A DNA stretch of 64,000 bases from Tetmemena sp. SeJ-2015 (lineage: Eukaryota > Ciliophora > Spirotrichea > Sporadotrichida > Oxytrichidae), in assembly GCA_027382625.1 (NCBI GenBank), contig JAJKFJ010022465.1, forward strand, positions 115,128 through 179,127, read 5' to 3'. Every line of letters starts with the position of its first letter. The first letter of the stretch is position 1. The translations under genes and the position numbers were made by a program. Below the pieces are notes generated by a model. The model saw only the letters and a program-made list of their open reading frames with translations. It was not told where the DNA came from and searched no databases. This document shows positions 10,914 to 21,324 of this stretch, piece after piece.

Positions 10914-11698
10914 ATGAAACTCTACTACTTAGATGCTCATGGCAAAGTAGAGCACATTAGGATGCTACTTCATTCATTACTATATTTTTTATTAGTAACA
11001 AAAATTAATTAATTACAGTAATTACCATAAAGTGCCTTTTGAGGACATTAGATACTCTCGAGAGTTTAATTATGTTTAATGAGAAGATTTCCCAAACATC
11101 AAGGGCTCTTTGGACTTGGAGTTTGGTCAAGTACCGATGCTTGAAATAGAAGGTAGACACATGACACAGAGTTTGAGCATCCTCAGATACCTTGGCAAGA
11201 TTTACGGCTACTATCCTTCCGACATTGATCTAGCTCATCAAGTTGACTCTTTCATTGATGGACTCTACGATCTTTTGGACTTCCTTATAAAGGGATTTAA
11301 TTCAAAATAGATTCTTATTGAATATTAATTAATATATTCAGTTAATTGATAGAGGCAAATGAAGAGAGACAGGCTTAGATTTTTAAAAGCTACAATGAAG
11401 CAGAAGTTCCAAAGCTGCTCGGGGTTGCCGAAAAAAGACTCAAAAATAATTCGGCCTCATAATTCATCGCAGGTGAGTCAATAACCACTGCTGATTTCTG
11501 CTTCACAGCAATTCTTTTCTCTCTTTTCTACAACGAAGCCAATCCTTAATTAAATTATGGTTAAATTTGAATAATCCTTCCACTTCATAAGCTTTGGCTC
11601 ACATTGATGAATTCCCTCTTGTGAAAGCATATGCAGCAAATATGAGGAATACTATATTCAAAGATTATCTAGATCAAAGGGCTCCTAAATTTTTATGA
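10914..11698 (+). CDS. Glutathione S-transferase, sigma class (GST copy 4)
   Basis: The most divergent of the five copies, beginning MKLYYLDAHGKVEHIRMLL: the GRAEPIR signature reads GKVEHIR, while the catalytic Tyr region (YYLD) is kept. FGQVPMLEIEGRHMTQSLSILR and SITTADFCF are normal. Four IESs (10972, 11060, 11287, 11541) are required, the last with a 7-bp pointer. Joined length is about 205 residues to TGA at 11698. The fold and a GST role are well supported; activity towards typical substrates is uncertain because of the altered motif. Confidence 0.85.
10972..11020 (+). other. IES in GST copy 4, pointer ATT
   Basis: ATT at 10972 and 11021. Removing 49 bp gives RMLLHYHKVPFEDIRY. Confidence 0.8.
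11060..11080 (+). other. IES in GST copy 4, pointer GAGA
   Basis: GAGA at 11060 and 11081. Removing 21 bp, which hold the in-frame TGA, gives RYSREDFPNIK. Confidence 0.8.
11287..11348 (+). other. IES in GST copy 4, pointer ATA
   Basis: Removing 62 bp between ATA copies gives DLLDFLIEANEERQ in frame. The exact borders are uncertain. Confidence 0.55.
11541..11572 (+). other. IES in GST copy 4, pointer AATCCTT
   Basis: A seven-base pointer at 11541 and 11573. Removing 32 bp gives FYNEANPSTSQALAHIDEF. Confidence 0.9.
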
Positions 11699-12363
11699 CA
11701 TATTGAAAACCTTATCGAGACAATTTCAAATCTTAAACCTACTTGATAACTTAGATTTGTAATAGATTTGACGTTTTCTCTTATTTTTAATTCATCCTTT
11801 TACTTTAAATTTTGAGGAAAGAGTTTGATTTAACTTTTAATTATTTTATACAAATTATTATAGTAGAAATTGAAATTGTCTATTATATTCGAATTTTTGT
11901 GGTATTTGCTTTTTTCTTGTATTGAATTTAACAAATTATGAATATAATAGTATAGGAGATTTGCTTTAGTTCAGCATCAAAAACTCTTTGTTCTACTTAT
12001 TATTATTTTATATTTGAATTGTTTTAATTAAGTTAAAATTCTACTTTATTTTTATATTTCTATAGAGTTTTCCTATTTACTATGAGTAAAAACTTTCTCT
12101 AATCTGAATATGCTTCGGAATTCATCCTTCGACATAATTTATTTTTATGATACCATGTGCAATGATAATAATTGCTTTCTTGCATAAATAAATACTGATT
12201 GTATAATGGAAAAGGTAATTAAATTAAAAAGGAATTAAACTTGAATTAATATCCTTTAAACTAATATAAAGATAATTTAATCTGATCAAAATCTCCTTGT
12301 GCAAACAATAACCTATTACATACTCAAATTAGTAGTAATTAAGATATAATCTAAAAGAAAGAT
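11699..12363. other. Intergenic spacer
   Basis: About 660 bp of AT-rich DNA between GST copies 4 and 5. I see no coding island or repeat. Confidence 0.5.
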
Positions 12364-13087
12364 ATGACCTCCACTATCAAGGTGTACTACTTCGACGTCC
12401 ATGCAAGAGCTGAACCCATCAGAATGCTTCTTGCTCATATTCAATCCTTTATTTTTGTTCACAAGAAAGTCCAATACGAAGATATCAGATATTAGAAAGA
12501 ATACAAATGCTTTTTATTTAAGAAGAGTTTGCTGCTGTGAAGGACACTCTCGGACTTGAGTTCGGACAACTCCCTATGGTTGAGATAGACGGTGGCAAGT
12601 ATGTTCAAAGTGGTTCCATAATGAGACTCCTGGGTAAGAAGTTTGGCTACTATCCCGCAGATATTGAGGAGGCCTACAGAGTAGACTCCTACATCGATGG
12701 GCTTATTGATTTACTCAACCTACTGGGAAGATCAATGATAATATATGTATTACCAATGAACGAGCCAGATGAAGAAAAGAAAACCGCTTCTTTCAAGCAA
12801 GTGTTCTCAGTCGACCTCCCTAGATTCTTCACAGTCATGGAAAACAGACTCAAATCAAACTCAAGCCCCCTCCATTTAGTCGGAGATTCACTCACCACTG
12901 CTGATTTCCACTACGCAGCCATCTTATGCTCACTCTTCTACAATGAGCACAATTATTTATTAATCCTTTCTCAGCTCAGGCACTCCCCATCCTAGATCAC
13001 TTCCCAACTATCAAGGCTTACTCAGAGAACTTGAGAGATGTGGTTCTCAAGGAGTATCTGGCAACTAGACCAGCAAGATTCATCTGA
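12364..13087 (+). CDS. Glutathione S-transferase, sigma class (GST copy 5)
   Basis: Fifth tandem GST: TIKVYYFDVHARAEPIRMLL at the N-terminus, FGQLPMVEIDGGKYVQSGSIMR in the thioredoxin domain, SLTTADFHYA and EYLATRPARFI before TGA at 13087. Four IESs of 24, 33, 21 and 11 bp are present. Two are multiples of three without TGA, so a naive ORF runs through the 21-bp one and would insert seven false residues. The 11-bp IES at 12951 is among the smallest in the window. Joined protein is about 210 residues. Confidence 0.9.
12435..12458 (+). other. IES in GST copy 5, pointer TCA
   Basis: TCA at 12435 and 12459. Removing 24 bp gives RMLLAHKKVQYED. Confidence 0.8.
12497..12529 (+). other. IES in GST copy 5, pointer AAGAA
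   Basis: AAGAA at 12497 and 12530. Removing 33 bp gives RYQKEEFAAVKD. Confidence 0.85.
12733..12753 (+). other. IES in GST copy 5, pointer CAATGA
   Basis: CAATGA at 12733 and 12754. Removing 21 bp gives GRSMNEPDEEKK, the same position as the third IES of copies 1-3. Confidence 0.85.
12951..12961 (+). other. 11-bp micro-IES in GST copy 5, pointer AAT
   Basis: AAT at 12951 and 12962. Removing only 11 bp restores FYNEHNPFSAQALPILDHF. Confidence 0.8.
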
Positions 13088-13174
13088 GAGTTATTTATTT
13101 CTTTTTCCTTTAAGTTGATTAGATGATTAAATGAAGGATTGACGTTATAATTAGAGTAATATAATTGGGGTAAT

Positions 13175-14166
13175 ATGGATCAAAATGTTATGAACACCAC
13201 CCGCAACCTCCTCAACAAGTTTAAGCAAGGCAGAGTTGAGTAAGATAAACAATCTTATAAAGTATTTCTCAGGATATCAAGAGCAGATGGGCAGACTAAG
13301 GACAGAGTAGAAGTGTGGAGGAAGAACTTGCACCACCTAACTGATGATCTCCTCAAGCAGGTAAATTTTAAATTCTAGTTGATATTGCGTACTTCTTATT
13401 CTTCCAATAATAATTGATGATGGGTGTAGTCGAAACTGCTAGATGAACTTGACAACGGAGGAACAAAGACTGCTGATGGAGGAGGAGAACTCAAGAAGGA
13501 CTACTTCGACCACCTTGTCACACAACTCTCAAAAGAAATACAAGACATCATGGCTATAATCTAAAGGGTCCTTTCACTTCCTCAACAGTTCGCCAACAAG
13601 CAGAAGAAGGAGAGTAACCTATCACACTTGCTTTCATTTTTATTACAGATATCGAGAATCAGTGGAGAATTATCTCAGACTCCATGAAGAATGAAGTCAC
13701 TAAGGTCCTAGGCTTTGCTCAAGATCCAAGTAAGTTAATATTAATATAAAAGCTTTAATAGACTCTGACCACATGGCGTTGATTGCGAAACTGCTGAACC
13801 TGAAAGATAACTTACTGAAGCAGGTGTTCATGGGAATCCTATATCGCAAATTGGTGATCTGGATGGATTTAAATATCCAGTCAGACGAGTTCGTTCATTC
13901 TAGTAAATTTTAATCTGTTTAACTCAATGTTCTCAGAGGTGGTTGATGCAATAAATCTCATTAATGACTACAAAGAGCAACTCCACTACGTCCCTTCAAA
14001 GCTCTTTTACGGAGAGGTGGATCTTAACTCACACGGCATCTACTCACTCAACAACGAGCAAGCAACTGACTCAGTTCCTAATCTAGAAGCACTCTGCAAT
14101 TCCTTCGTTGAGATGGAAAACCTCATCAAGAAGAACTTCAAATAATCAAAAATAATATTGTTCTGA
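13175..14166 (+). CDS. Hypothetical protein with four GT-AG introns
   Basis: Not recognised. From ATG 13175 (MDQNVMNTTRNLLNKFKQG) the frame runs to TGA 14164-14166 after removing introns 13361-13429, 13614-13648, 13730-13761 and 13903-13936, all GTAA..AG and three of them 32-35 nt. The product is about 270 residues, hydrophilic and probably all-helical (QLSKEIQDIMAIIQRVLSL; LNLKDNLLKQVFMGILYRKL), without signal peptide or membrane segment. No IES is needed, in contrast with the GST array upstream. In-frame TAA/TAG fall on Gln positions. Confidence 0.75.
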
Positions 14167-14574
14167 AAAATTTGAGTATAAGGCAAATTATAATTAAAGG
14201 AATTATGCTTTATAAAATGCCAACTTGGCTGCTATAGATTATCAAAATTGAAGTTGTTTATTTATATCTAAATTATTCTCTTAAATATGAATTAATTTGA
14301 TATTTAAATATATTTCACAATTATTTTAGATAGAGAGAGGATGGCAGAGAATTACCTAATTAAATAAGTTCAACCCATCTGCCATCAGAGTGTGCAAATC
14401 AAGGCTTTTTTAATTCATCATAAGTTTAACTTAGGTAACAATGTTTATTCGAAATTTATGATAAAAGGAAGAATGCGTGATAGAATTAGCATATTTTATT
14501 TTTTACATTTTCATCCTTGAAATTCTATTAATTAAATACTAATGCAATATCTGGTATAAATTGTTTATTTATGA
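14167..14574. other. Intergenic spacer
   Basis: AT-rich spacer of about 400 bp; nothing coding or repetitive is seen apart from a short GC-richer patch at 14335-14400. Confidence 0.4.
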
Positions 14575-15603
14575 ATGACTTTTTCTTAAATTAAATCTTC
14601 CCTATAATTATTTGAGTTCAAGCTATCGTCTGAGAAGCTGCTTAAATTCTCAGACTCAAACCCAGTTTAACTTACTCTCAGAGAGGAACTGGAGCAGGTC
14701 TATAAGCAGAAGAATCTGCTGGAGGACGAGAATCAAAATCTAAAGCTATCTCTCATCGCCAATAGGGAGAACGACAGCAAGAACCTCATGGAGCTCCACT
14801 AGTCAGTTGAGAAACTCAAGAACGATCTTCAGATTCAGCAGCTCATGAATGAGGAGAAACTGAGGACTATCAAGAACATGGAGGGATTGCAAATCAAACT
14901 CAAGCACCAGCTCAAGAACTCTGAGGATGAGCGCAACAGACTCAAAACATGGTACATTCCCAGACTAAAGGAAACCAGAAAGTACCAAAAGGACCTTGCC
15001 GCTGAATTGGAGAAGATCAAGCAGGACGCTGAGCTACTTCCCTCCATGTTCAGGGCTGAGGCACTATTCAGGCACTAGTGCAAGCAGGAGAAAGATCAGG
15101 CAGAAGATGTCATGAAGGATGCTGTCCGCAAGTACCAAGCTCTTCTCAAGGAGAGAGACGACCTTCGCCATGAGCTTGAGAGAAAGGAAAGATTATCCTT
15201 GTAGGCAATAGCAGCGAGATCTAACATGAAAACACATTTGGATTAGGCTTCTCAGTCTCTCAAAGACTCAGAATCTCAGAACAGAGGCTTGATGTAGAAG
15301 CTAAGAGATGCAGAGGAGGATGTGGCTTTCTACAAACGCAAGCACGATGACATGTTCAACTCAGTCTCAGCCCTTAACAAGCGTATTGAAGAATTGGAGT
15401 CCCATAAACTGCACTTGCTCGAGAAACTTAAGGCTCAGGGAGATAAGGGTGGTCTAGAATACATCATCAAGACACAGAAGCTGGAGAACATAAAGGGAAA
15501 AGAGTTGCAGGACAGAGTGGTTGTAGAGGACTATAGACCGGAGCTCAACAGAAGTAAGAACACTTCAGACCCTAATTCAGTCAGCGACCAATATCCTCTT
15601 TGA
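14575..15603 (+). CDS. Coiled-coil protein
   Basis: A single uninterrupted frame of 342 codons from ATG 14575 to TGA 15601-15603; the ATG at 14571 is in a different, closed frame. Almost the whole protein is a long charged alpha-helical coiled coil (EELEQVYKQKNLLEDENQN; ERDDLRHELERKERLSLQA), with a tail after residue 310 containing VVVEDYRPELNRSK. No introns or IESs. Such proteins are common in ciliary and basal-body structures, but no signature allows a specific call. Confidence 0.8.
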
Positions 15604-15824
15604 ACTGAAACACGTCAACATGAAAACGTATTTTAAACTTGTCAAACTATTATTGCAAACTATAGTAAATTAGTCATAAGATTCAGATTTGGTAGGGAAT
15701 TGTAGTTTCTTAGCTGAATTAAAATTTTATTGATTAAAATATCAACTCCTTCATTTACAAAGAATAAATATCCTATATATTTATCTATTTATGCTTTTAT
15801 ATAAGTGATTGGAATAGCATCAAA

Positions 15825-17624
15825 ATGGGAAATGCTTGCACTTGCATAAACGAAGAGTCCCGCGACAAGGATGAGTTCAAGAACATCACCACAGACCGCA
15901 AGGATAGAGAAAAACAGGCTGTCGTCATCCAAAAGAACTATAGAGCCTACTAGGCACGGAAGTAGTACTCACAAATGAAGCATTCAGTCTCCAAAGGATA
16001 AATAAGCATGCATTTCATTTCTTTTTATTGATAGTCAGGGTTTGGGAATACCCCTGTGGAGCAAATAAGCGAAAGCTAAGTTTAGCTTTTGCCCCTCATC
16101 AAAGTAACTAATCATGTATTCAAAGTTATTATAGGAAATTAGCATCAGACTGGGACCTTTTGACTTTGAATCTAATAAGAACACCAAGATCCAGGGGAAG
16201 CAAGAGAACAGGCCTCCATTCAGACTAGTAAATGGAGCAATTTACATCGGAGAATGGTAAGCATCAATGACGTTTATTCTTCTGTATTTTATTTTCAGAT
16301 TAATCTATCCTGCAATTCTATTCATCTTAATATATCTAAGAATTTAAAACAAAATCGCCAAAGCCTTATAGAAATACAGTCTAAGAAATATAAGCAGAAG
16401 CTTGAGATCAGAGTTGAAGTGATATATTTATTAACTTATATTTAAATTTCTTAATTTTTAATGTCTGTTGACTTTCTTCCATCTCCCCAAATATCTCTGC
16501 AAGTGTCTTTAAGTTCAACTGTATCTCGAAAGCATTAGTGAAAGTAGGGTGTCTGCTCGTCCATTCTCTCTCTAGTGGAACTCTGGTATTTAAGTTGCTT
16601 GGTTGGAGTTGAAATGTTTTTGAAAACTTTTGACACTTTCACTATAAATGAGTTTTCTTACTTTTCTGATAATCAACATACTCTCCGATATACTTTTCCT
16701 TCTACTTGAGTGAAGACGAGTTAAACAGACACCCTACTTTCACTAATGCTTTCGAGATACAGTTGAACTTAAAGACACTTGCAGAGATATTTGGGGAGAT
16801 GGAAGAAAGTCAACAGACATTAAAAATTAAGAAATTTAAATATAAGTTAATAAATATATCACTTCAACTCTGATCTCAAGCTTCTGCTTATATTTCTTAG
16901 ACTGTATTTCTATAAGGCTTTGGCGATTTTGTTTTAAATTCTTAGATATAATAGGAATCCGTTTACAAACCAGAGAGAAGGGAAGGGAAAGCAAATATGG
17001 CCTGACGGGTCTTATTACGAGGGGTACTGGCTGAACGACTAAGCAAATGGCAGAGGAAGACTTATTCACGCAGATGGGGATGTTTACGAGGGAGATTGGA
17101 GTCGTGACAAAGCAGACGGATTTGGAAGGTATACTCATATGGATGGGGCGATGTACGAAGGACAGTGGAAGGAAGATAAGTAGCACGGGAAAGGAAAGGA
17201 GTAGTGGCCTGATGGAGCTATGTACGAAGGTGATTACGTTAATGGCAAAAAGCATGGGATAGGCAAGTTCATGTGGTCAGATGGCTCTGTTTATGAAGGT
17301 TAATTCGTTGACAACAATATCGAAGGCGAGGGGATGTATCGCTGGGCAGACGGCAGAACTTTCTCAGGCTAATGGAAACTAAATAAGATGCATGGCAAGG
17401 GAGTGTTCACATGGAGTGATGGCAGGAGGTACGAAGGAGAATACATTGAAGACAAGAAACAGGGTAATGGAGTATTCTTTTGGCCAGATGGAAGAAAATA
17501 CAAAGGCCAGTGGTTTAACGGCAAGTAGCATGGGCGTGGAACGTTTGTAGCAGTAAATGACTAATAAAGAGAGGGAGAGTGGATAAATGGGAAAAGAATA
17601 AGGTGGATAGATGAGAAGCCATGA
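15825..17624 (+). CDS. MORN-repeat protein with N-myristoylation and IQ motifs
   Basis: Starts [17 protein letters not shown], a good N-myristoylation and palmitoylation signal, followed by an IQ-like calmodulin-binding motif ([17 protein letters not shown]). From about residue 100 there are nine or ten MORN repeats (YYEGYW, VYEGDW, MYEGQW, VYEGQF, RYEGEY, KYKGQW) to TGA 17622-17624. MORN arrays usually tether proteins to membranes or ciliary and cortical structures. Interruptions: one near 15985-16034 (IES or intron), a 31-nt intron GTAACT..TATAG near 16105-16140, and a large one at 16257-16954 that contains an IES with an inverted repeat. Product about 360 residues. Confidence 0.85.
16297..16943. 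mobile_element. 647-bp IES with long inverted repeats
   Basis: Bounded by AGAT at 16297 and 16944. It holds two inverted arms of about 224 bp, 16332-16555 and 16726-16950, which are identical as far as I can read, separated by a 170-bp unique spacer. The arms and spacer contain protein-like frames, among them the minus-strand [17 protein letters not shown] in the arm and [14 protein letters not shown], a MORN-like peptide, in the spacer. It resembles a foldback element or an inverted duplication of foreign coding fragments. No transposase is present. Confidence 0.7.
16332..16555 (+). repeat. Left arm of 224-bp inverted repeat
   Basis: Matches the reverse complement of 16726-16950 base for base by eye, to within one base of length. 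Confidence 0.85.
16726..16950 (-). repeat. Right arm of 224-bp inverted repeat
   Basis: Reverse complement of the left arm. Its outer end overlaps the putative AGAT pointer of the enclosing IES. Confidence 0.85.
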
Positions 17625-17738
17625 ACTTATAAGTCTTTATTTGGTGCAGTGTGAATTAATCTCTAACCTTATGAGATATTAAAGTATCAAGTAAATATCA
17701 GTCTTTATGTTAATTAAGAATTTACACACTTCACTCTG

Positions 17739-18659
17739 TCAGTTGCTTGGGTGCATTCCCGAGTCTGTAGAATCATTAAGCATTTAAGATGATGAGTTAC
17801 TTTATTGACTTTGGGAGGCGAATTGCAGCTTGATTGATTATTCCTTAACCATGAGCTTCTCTTTCTTTAAGTCTTTCTTTTATTCTATACAAAAATATGA
17901 GAATAAGCAAATAATTACCCTCCTTTTGCTTTCTTTTGGATCTGCGATTGAGGCGAATGCTGTCATCATAGACTCCCTTGTTCTTGAGAGTGATGTCGCT
18001 ATTTTATTTAGCGAATTGAATGTCCTGAAACAAAAGTAATATACATGAAAGAGTGTGTTACCAATTGTTTTCCGAAAAAGTTAAAACCTCTCAAGTCAAC
18101 TATAGCTCTGTCAGCCATTTCTTATTCTCTGAATACCACAAATGCCTGCCCTCTCATCTTTTGCGAGTTGTTTGAATTGCGGACATGCACTTCTTACACC
18201 TCTCCAGCTTGTGAGAACAGCTGATACAAGCTTATCTTCAATTCTATTTAAAATATTTTAAGAAGAAAGAAGATTAAGGAAATATACTGAGAGTATAGTA
18301 GAGAAAATATTGATTACCATCAACTTTGATTCTGTCATTGAGATTCTTGACGTAAATAGTGGGCACTGAATTAGCGTACTAAATGTTATACGGAAATAAG
18401 TTACCTATTGCTGAGTCTGCATATGGGGTGGCTAATAAACTTGAATGTGCTGCTGAAAATGAGGAGCAGGTGGCTAAGGAACTCCATGTCTAAATGGAGA
18501 GGTAAAGCTTTTAATAATTTATACATCTTTTTATTTCAACATTTAACTTTAACTGTAAATCTTATATTACCCTGCGAGATGCAAATTACCTGTTTGATGT
18601 TGCTGCATTTAGGGAGCAACTTATTGAAGGGGCTAGACATTAGAGGGGCCTATATTCAT
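17739..18659 (-). CDS. U1A/U2B''-type snRNP RRM protein
   Basis: Spliceosomal RNA-binding protein. After a Gln/Pro-rich N-terminus of about 65 residues from ATG 18659 comes an RRM with RNP2 PTIYVKNLNDRIKVDEL, RNP1 KMRGQAFVVF and the closing KQLDIQFAKQNSDI, the pattern of the first RRM of U1A and U2B''. The C-terminal third is Lys/Ser/Gln-rich and has no second RRM, so it resembles the short U2B''/SNF-like proteins truncated after RRM1. Several GT-AG introns (for example GTAATC..AATAG in the RRM and GTAACA..TTCAG after GKQL) are needed; no IES. TGA is at 17739-17741. Confidence 0.8.
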
Positions 18660-19559
18660 TATAGCTAAAAATTTAATAAAAAAGAGAATTAAATTAGATA
18701 TTAAATTAAAATGGAATAAATCAGTGGCAGTTGAAGTGTGTCAGATTTAAATAATAATTACACCATTCGATTCAGCATCAAATTCTAAGAACTTTTTATC
18801 CTTGCAACTTTTGTGAGGGATCGCTCAGTTCAGAGTTATAAGCGACACAAGTTTTGATGAAGATGAGTATTACGATGAAGAGGAATGTGCACATCATATC
18901 TCGATGCTGAGAGGTGTTACGAAGATGATTAAAGAAGAAACTCATATTATTTTTGGATAAGCTTTCGAACAAGCTGCAGATCAGGGGGTGAATCTACGAT
19001 TTCAACTGACACGAAGTTGCAACTCTCCATTTATTATTTTAACTAATCACCGATTTTAATTAAAATTCCTACTATAATGGGTGAGGGAGCCCTGGAATAG
19101 GTCTTTGAGTTAGCTCTGCATGATGAGTAGGTTGATTCTGCATTTTAAAATATTATACTTTATCCATATTTTATACAATAAACTTTATGTAAATGTTTTA
19201 GATTTGGAAAAATAAAATAAACCAAATTTAAACTTAGCTTTTGTCAAATATTATGGATTCAGGGATTTCAAAGTGCATTTTAAATAAGGATATTTATTAA
19301 TCAATAAAAATAATTGTTTATAATCCTTTATAAATAATTTAGGCTTATATAAGTGGAGTATGTAGTTGCCTTCCTTAGGAATCATTACTTATTTAAGCTT
19401 TTTATAATTTGAAAAAATTAATTTCATCACTTAGAGTAATTATTTTTAAGATTTATTTCTGTCTAACTCTGGATATTTAAGAATTCTTTATAATTAATTG
19501 TAAACATCATTATAAAAGCCCTAATTTTAATTGAGACTAAATAAGAAGATAGAGCAATT
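18660..19559. other. Spacer containing dispersed repeat copy A
   Basis: AT-rich DNA with the repeat at 18790-19078. An open plus frame inside the repeat (DEDEYYDEEECAHHISMLRG) suggests that the repeat derives from a coding sequence. Confidence 0.45.
18790..19078 (+). repeat. Dispersed repeat, copy A
   Basis: About 289 bp, from ACTTTTTATCCTTGCAA to ATTCCTACTATAAT, clearly homologous to 24520-24800 and more distantly to 9016-9150. This copy keeps the longest frame: 80 codons without TGA, acidic and then amphipathic. The other copies are frame-broken. Confidence 0.8.
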
Positions 19560-20215
19560 AATAAGTAATTTTTTCAGCTACTAAGCCTTTTTTCTCATCT
19601 TCTGGTGTCGCCTTCGCAAGATGCACTCATTTCCAAAAGTAATCCAGTCCTTCCTGGCCTTGTGAGCGATGCCATATGCTTCGAGGTAAGATCAGGTCTA
19701 GGTTCTCGCAGATCTCATCACGCTTTCGCGAGGCCTCCCTATAGGGACAAGGATGACATTATGGGATTTGTGCATCTTGGTGATATTCTTTAGCTCTGAG
19801 AATTCTCCTATCTTCCTCCCGAGGATTCAATATTCAGAGTTGCGTCTGAAGTAGTAGCCGATGTTATCTCTCAACTCCCCTTTCAGCTTAATTTTCACTC
19901 AGGTAAAGATCTCTTTCTACTTATAGCAGATTTCCTCCAGGTATTTCCCACCATCATATGCTTTGCATTTGTTAATAAGAGTACAAGCCATCCGCAAGAC
20001 TACAACTACGCGATTGGGATGCTGCAAAGGCACTCCTAGTCGGACATTAAATACTGGTCTTGATCTGCACCCAGTATCCTTCCAGGAGAGAGTCACTCAT
20101 CACCAAATCATATCTATTGCCAGATTTTCCTTTTTTATTCCTCAATTAATGTTCTCCACAGTTTTTTATTTCTATTAAAAAGCGGTTCATTTTTCTAAGG
20201 TGTGAACCTTTTGGC
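19560..20215 (-). CDS. Germline ORF interrupted by in-frame TGA, nuclease-like motif
   Basis: A long minus-strand reading with good protein composition. Near 20100 one frame reads GNRYDLVMSDSLLEGYWVQIKTS, a D-x(n)-QxKTS arrangement seen in PD-(D/E)XK nucleases (weak inference). It then moves by a frameshift to LQHPNRVVVVLRMACTLIN and continues for over 130 codons. That frame is broken by at least three TGA codons, each at a place where Trp would fit: EIFT(TGA)VKIKL, RNSEY(TGA)ILGRK and RTQT(TGA)SYLEA. TAA/TAG also read as Gln. It may be a decayed transposon gene, or a germline-limited gene read differently. Confidence 0.45.
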
Positions 20216-20241
20216 ATCACCATCTGATCCTTCAATTTTTT

Positions 20242-21140
20242 TCAGTTTTTAAAAATGCTGTCTGATTCTATCCTCTTCTTCCACTATTCAGTGTTAATTT
20301 TGACAACTCCCTTGTGGCCGTTGAGATCCCTCTTCCTATCTTTGATCAATTCTTTTATTTTATCAGAACTGAAATCAGGCTTAAAGACAGCTCTCAAAGT
20401 CTGCTGGAAATGGTTCAATAGAGTTTCATTTAGCTCCCTAGAGAATCTCAATTCTGAGAATATCGATTATACCCTCTCTTCCCATTATTGCTATCTTTGT
20501 TGCGTAAAGATCTTTTGCTCCTTGAGTTCATCTTCCAGGTTTCTAATTCCCGAGAGCAATACTTTTGATTCAAGGCCATTAGTTAATTCTGCTTGTTATT
20601 AGAATTTATTTATCTCAAGCTCCATCTCCAATTTTGTATCAGTCTTTAGATTTGGGTCTTCTAAAATTTAATTTTGTAGCAAGTTAATCTGCTCTTAAAA
20701 GAGATGAATATTTAGTTTCATACTGATTGTTAAATAGCCAGAATATCTCAAATGTGATTTGGAGTGTTTCGAATTCCTCTTTTAAATAGTGTAAGTAAAA
20801 TAGAATCCTCTTTCTATATCTTCCTATGTTGAGAAATCTGCTTATCTAATTCTGATCTGCAGGATAGTATTTTCTTTTTAATTTTAATGAGCTGGCCTTC
20901 TTTGATCTTCAATATTTTAAACTAAATGCAAGAAGCAACTTAAATCTAGAGCTTTGGCTCCTAATTCTATGACTCAGAAATCTTTGGAGCTTATTGGGGC
21001 TGAGGTTATACTTGCTTGAGAGGGGGCTAATCGTTTTTATTGAATCCTGAGTTCTTCCTTCTGAGACGAGTATACTTAAAAGTCAAAGCCTCTCTTTACT
21101 CTGAAGTTGCTAGGGCAACATTATCTGTAAAATTATTATT
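20242..21140 (-). CDS. Coiled-coil ORF, frame-shifted
   Basis: A minus-strand protein-like region of about 290 codons whose frame moves three times. It starts Pro/Gln-rich (QPPLKQVQPQPQQAPK) and passes through LKEEFETLQITFEIFWLF. It then becomes a long coiled coil (LEMELEINKFQQQAELTNG; GIRNLEDELKEQKIF) and ends KRIESDSIFKN before TGA 20242-20244. Either it is a gene with small IESs I could not place, or a decayed copy. It directly precedes the TGA-interrupted ORF on the same strand, so the two may belong to one mobile element. Confidence 0.5.
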
Positions 21141-21324
21141 CAAAGTAAATATTAATTATAAGATGACAATCAATTTACAGCAGTCTTACCTTTTTTCGAA
21201 TATTTATTAGTCTTGCGGTGTCTCTATAAAATAATTTATTATTAATTGGAAAATTATAAAAATATTAAATAAAATTTATGATCAACTTTGCTGTCTGGCT
21301 CATCATATAACTTTCAGAAATACA

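Larger units (their letters stand above)
16257..16954 (+). other. Intron of the MORN gene carrying a large IES
   Basis: The exon joins as [19 protein letters not shown] across GTAAGC..AATAG. The outer intron is short; the inner part (16297-16943) lies between two AGAT copies and looks like an IES inserted into the intron. Confidence 0.6.

Noticed and set aside
18790..19078. Repeat copy A as a member of the Yae1/Lto1 family
   Set aside because: The acidic then Gly/Gln pattern is suggestive, but the repeated G-x3-G motif is not kept, so the assignment is not supported.
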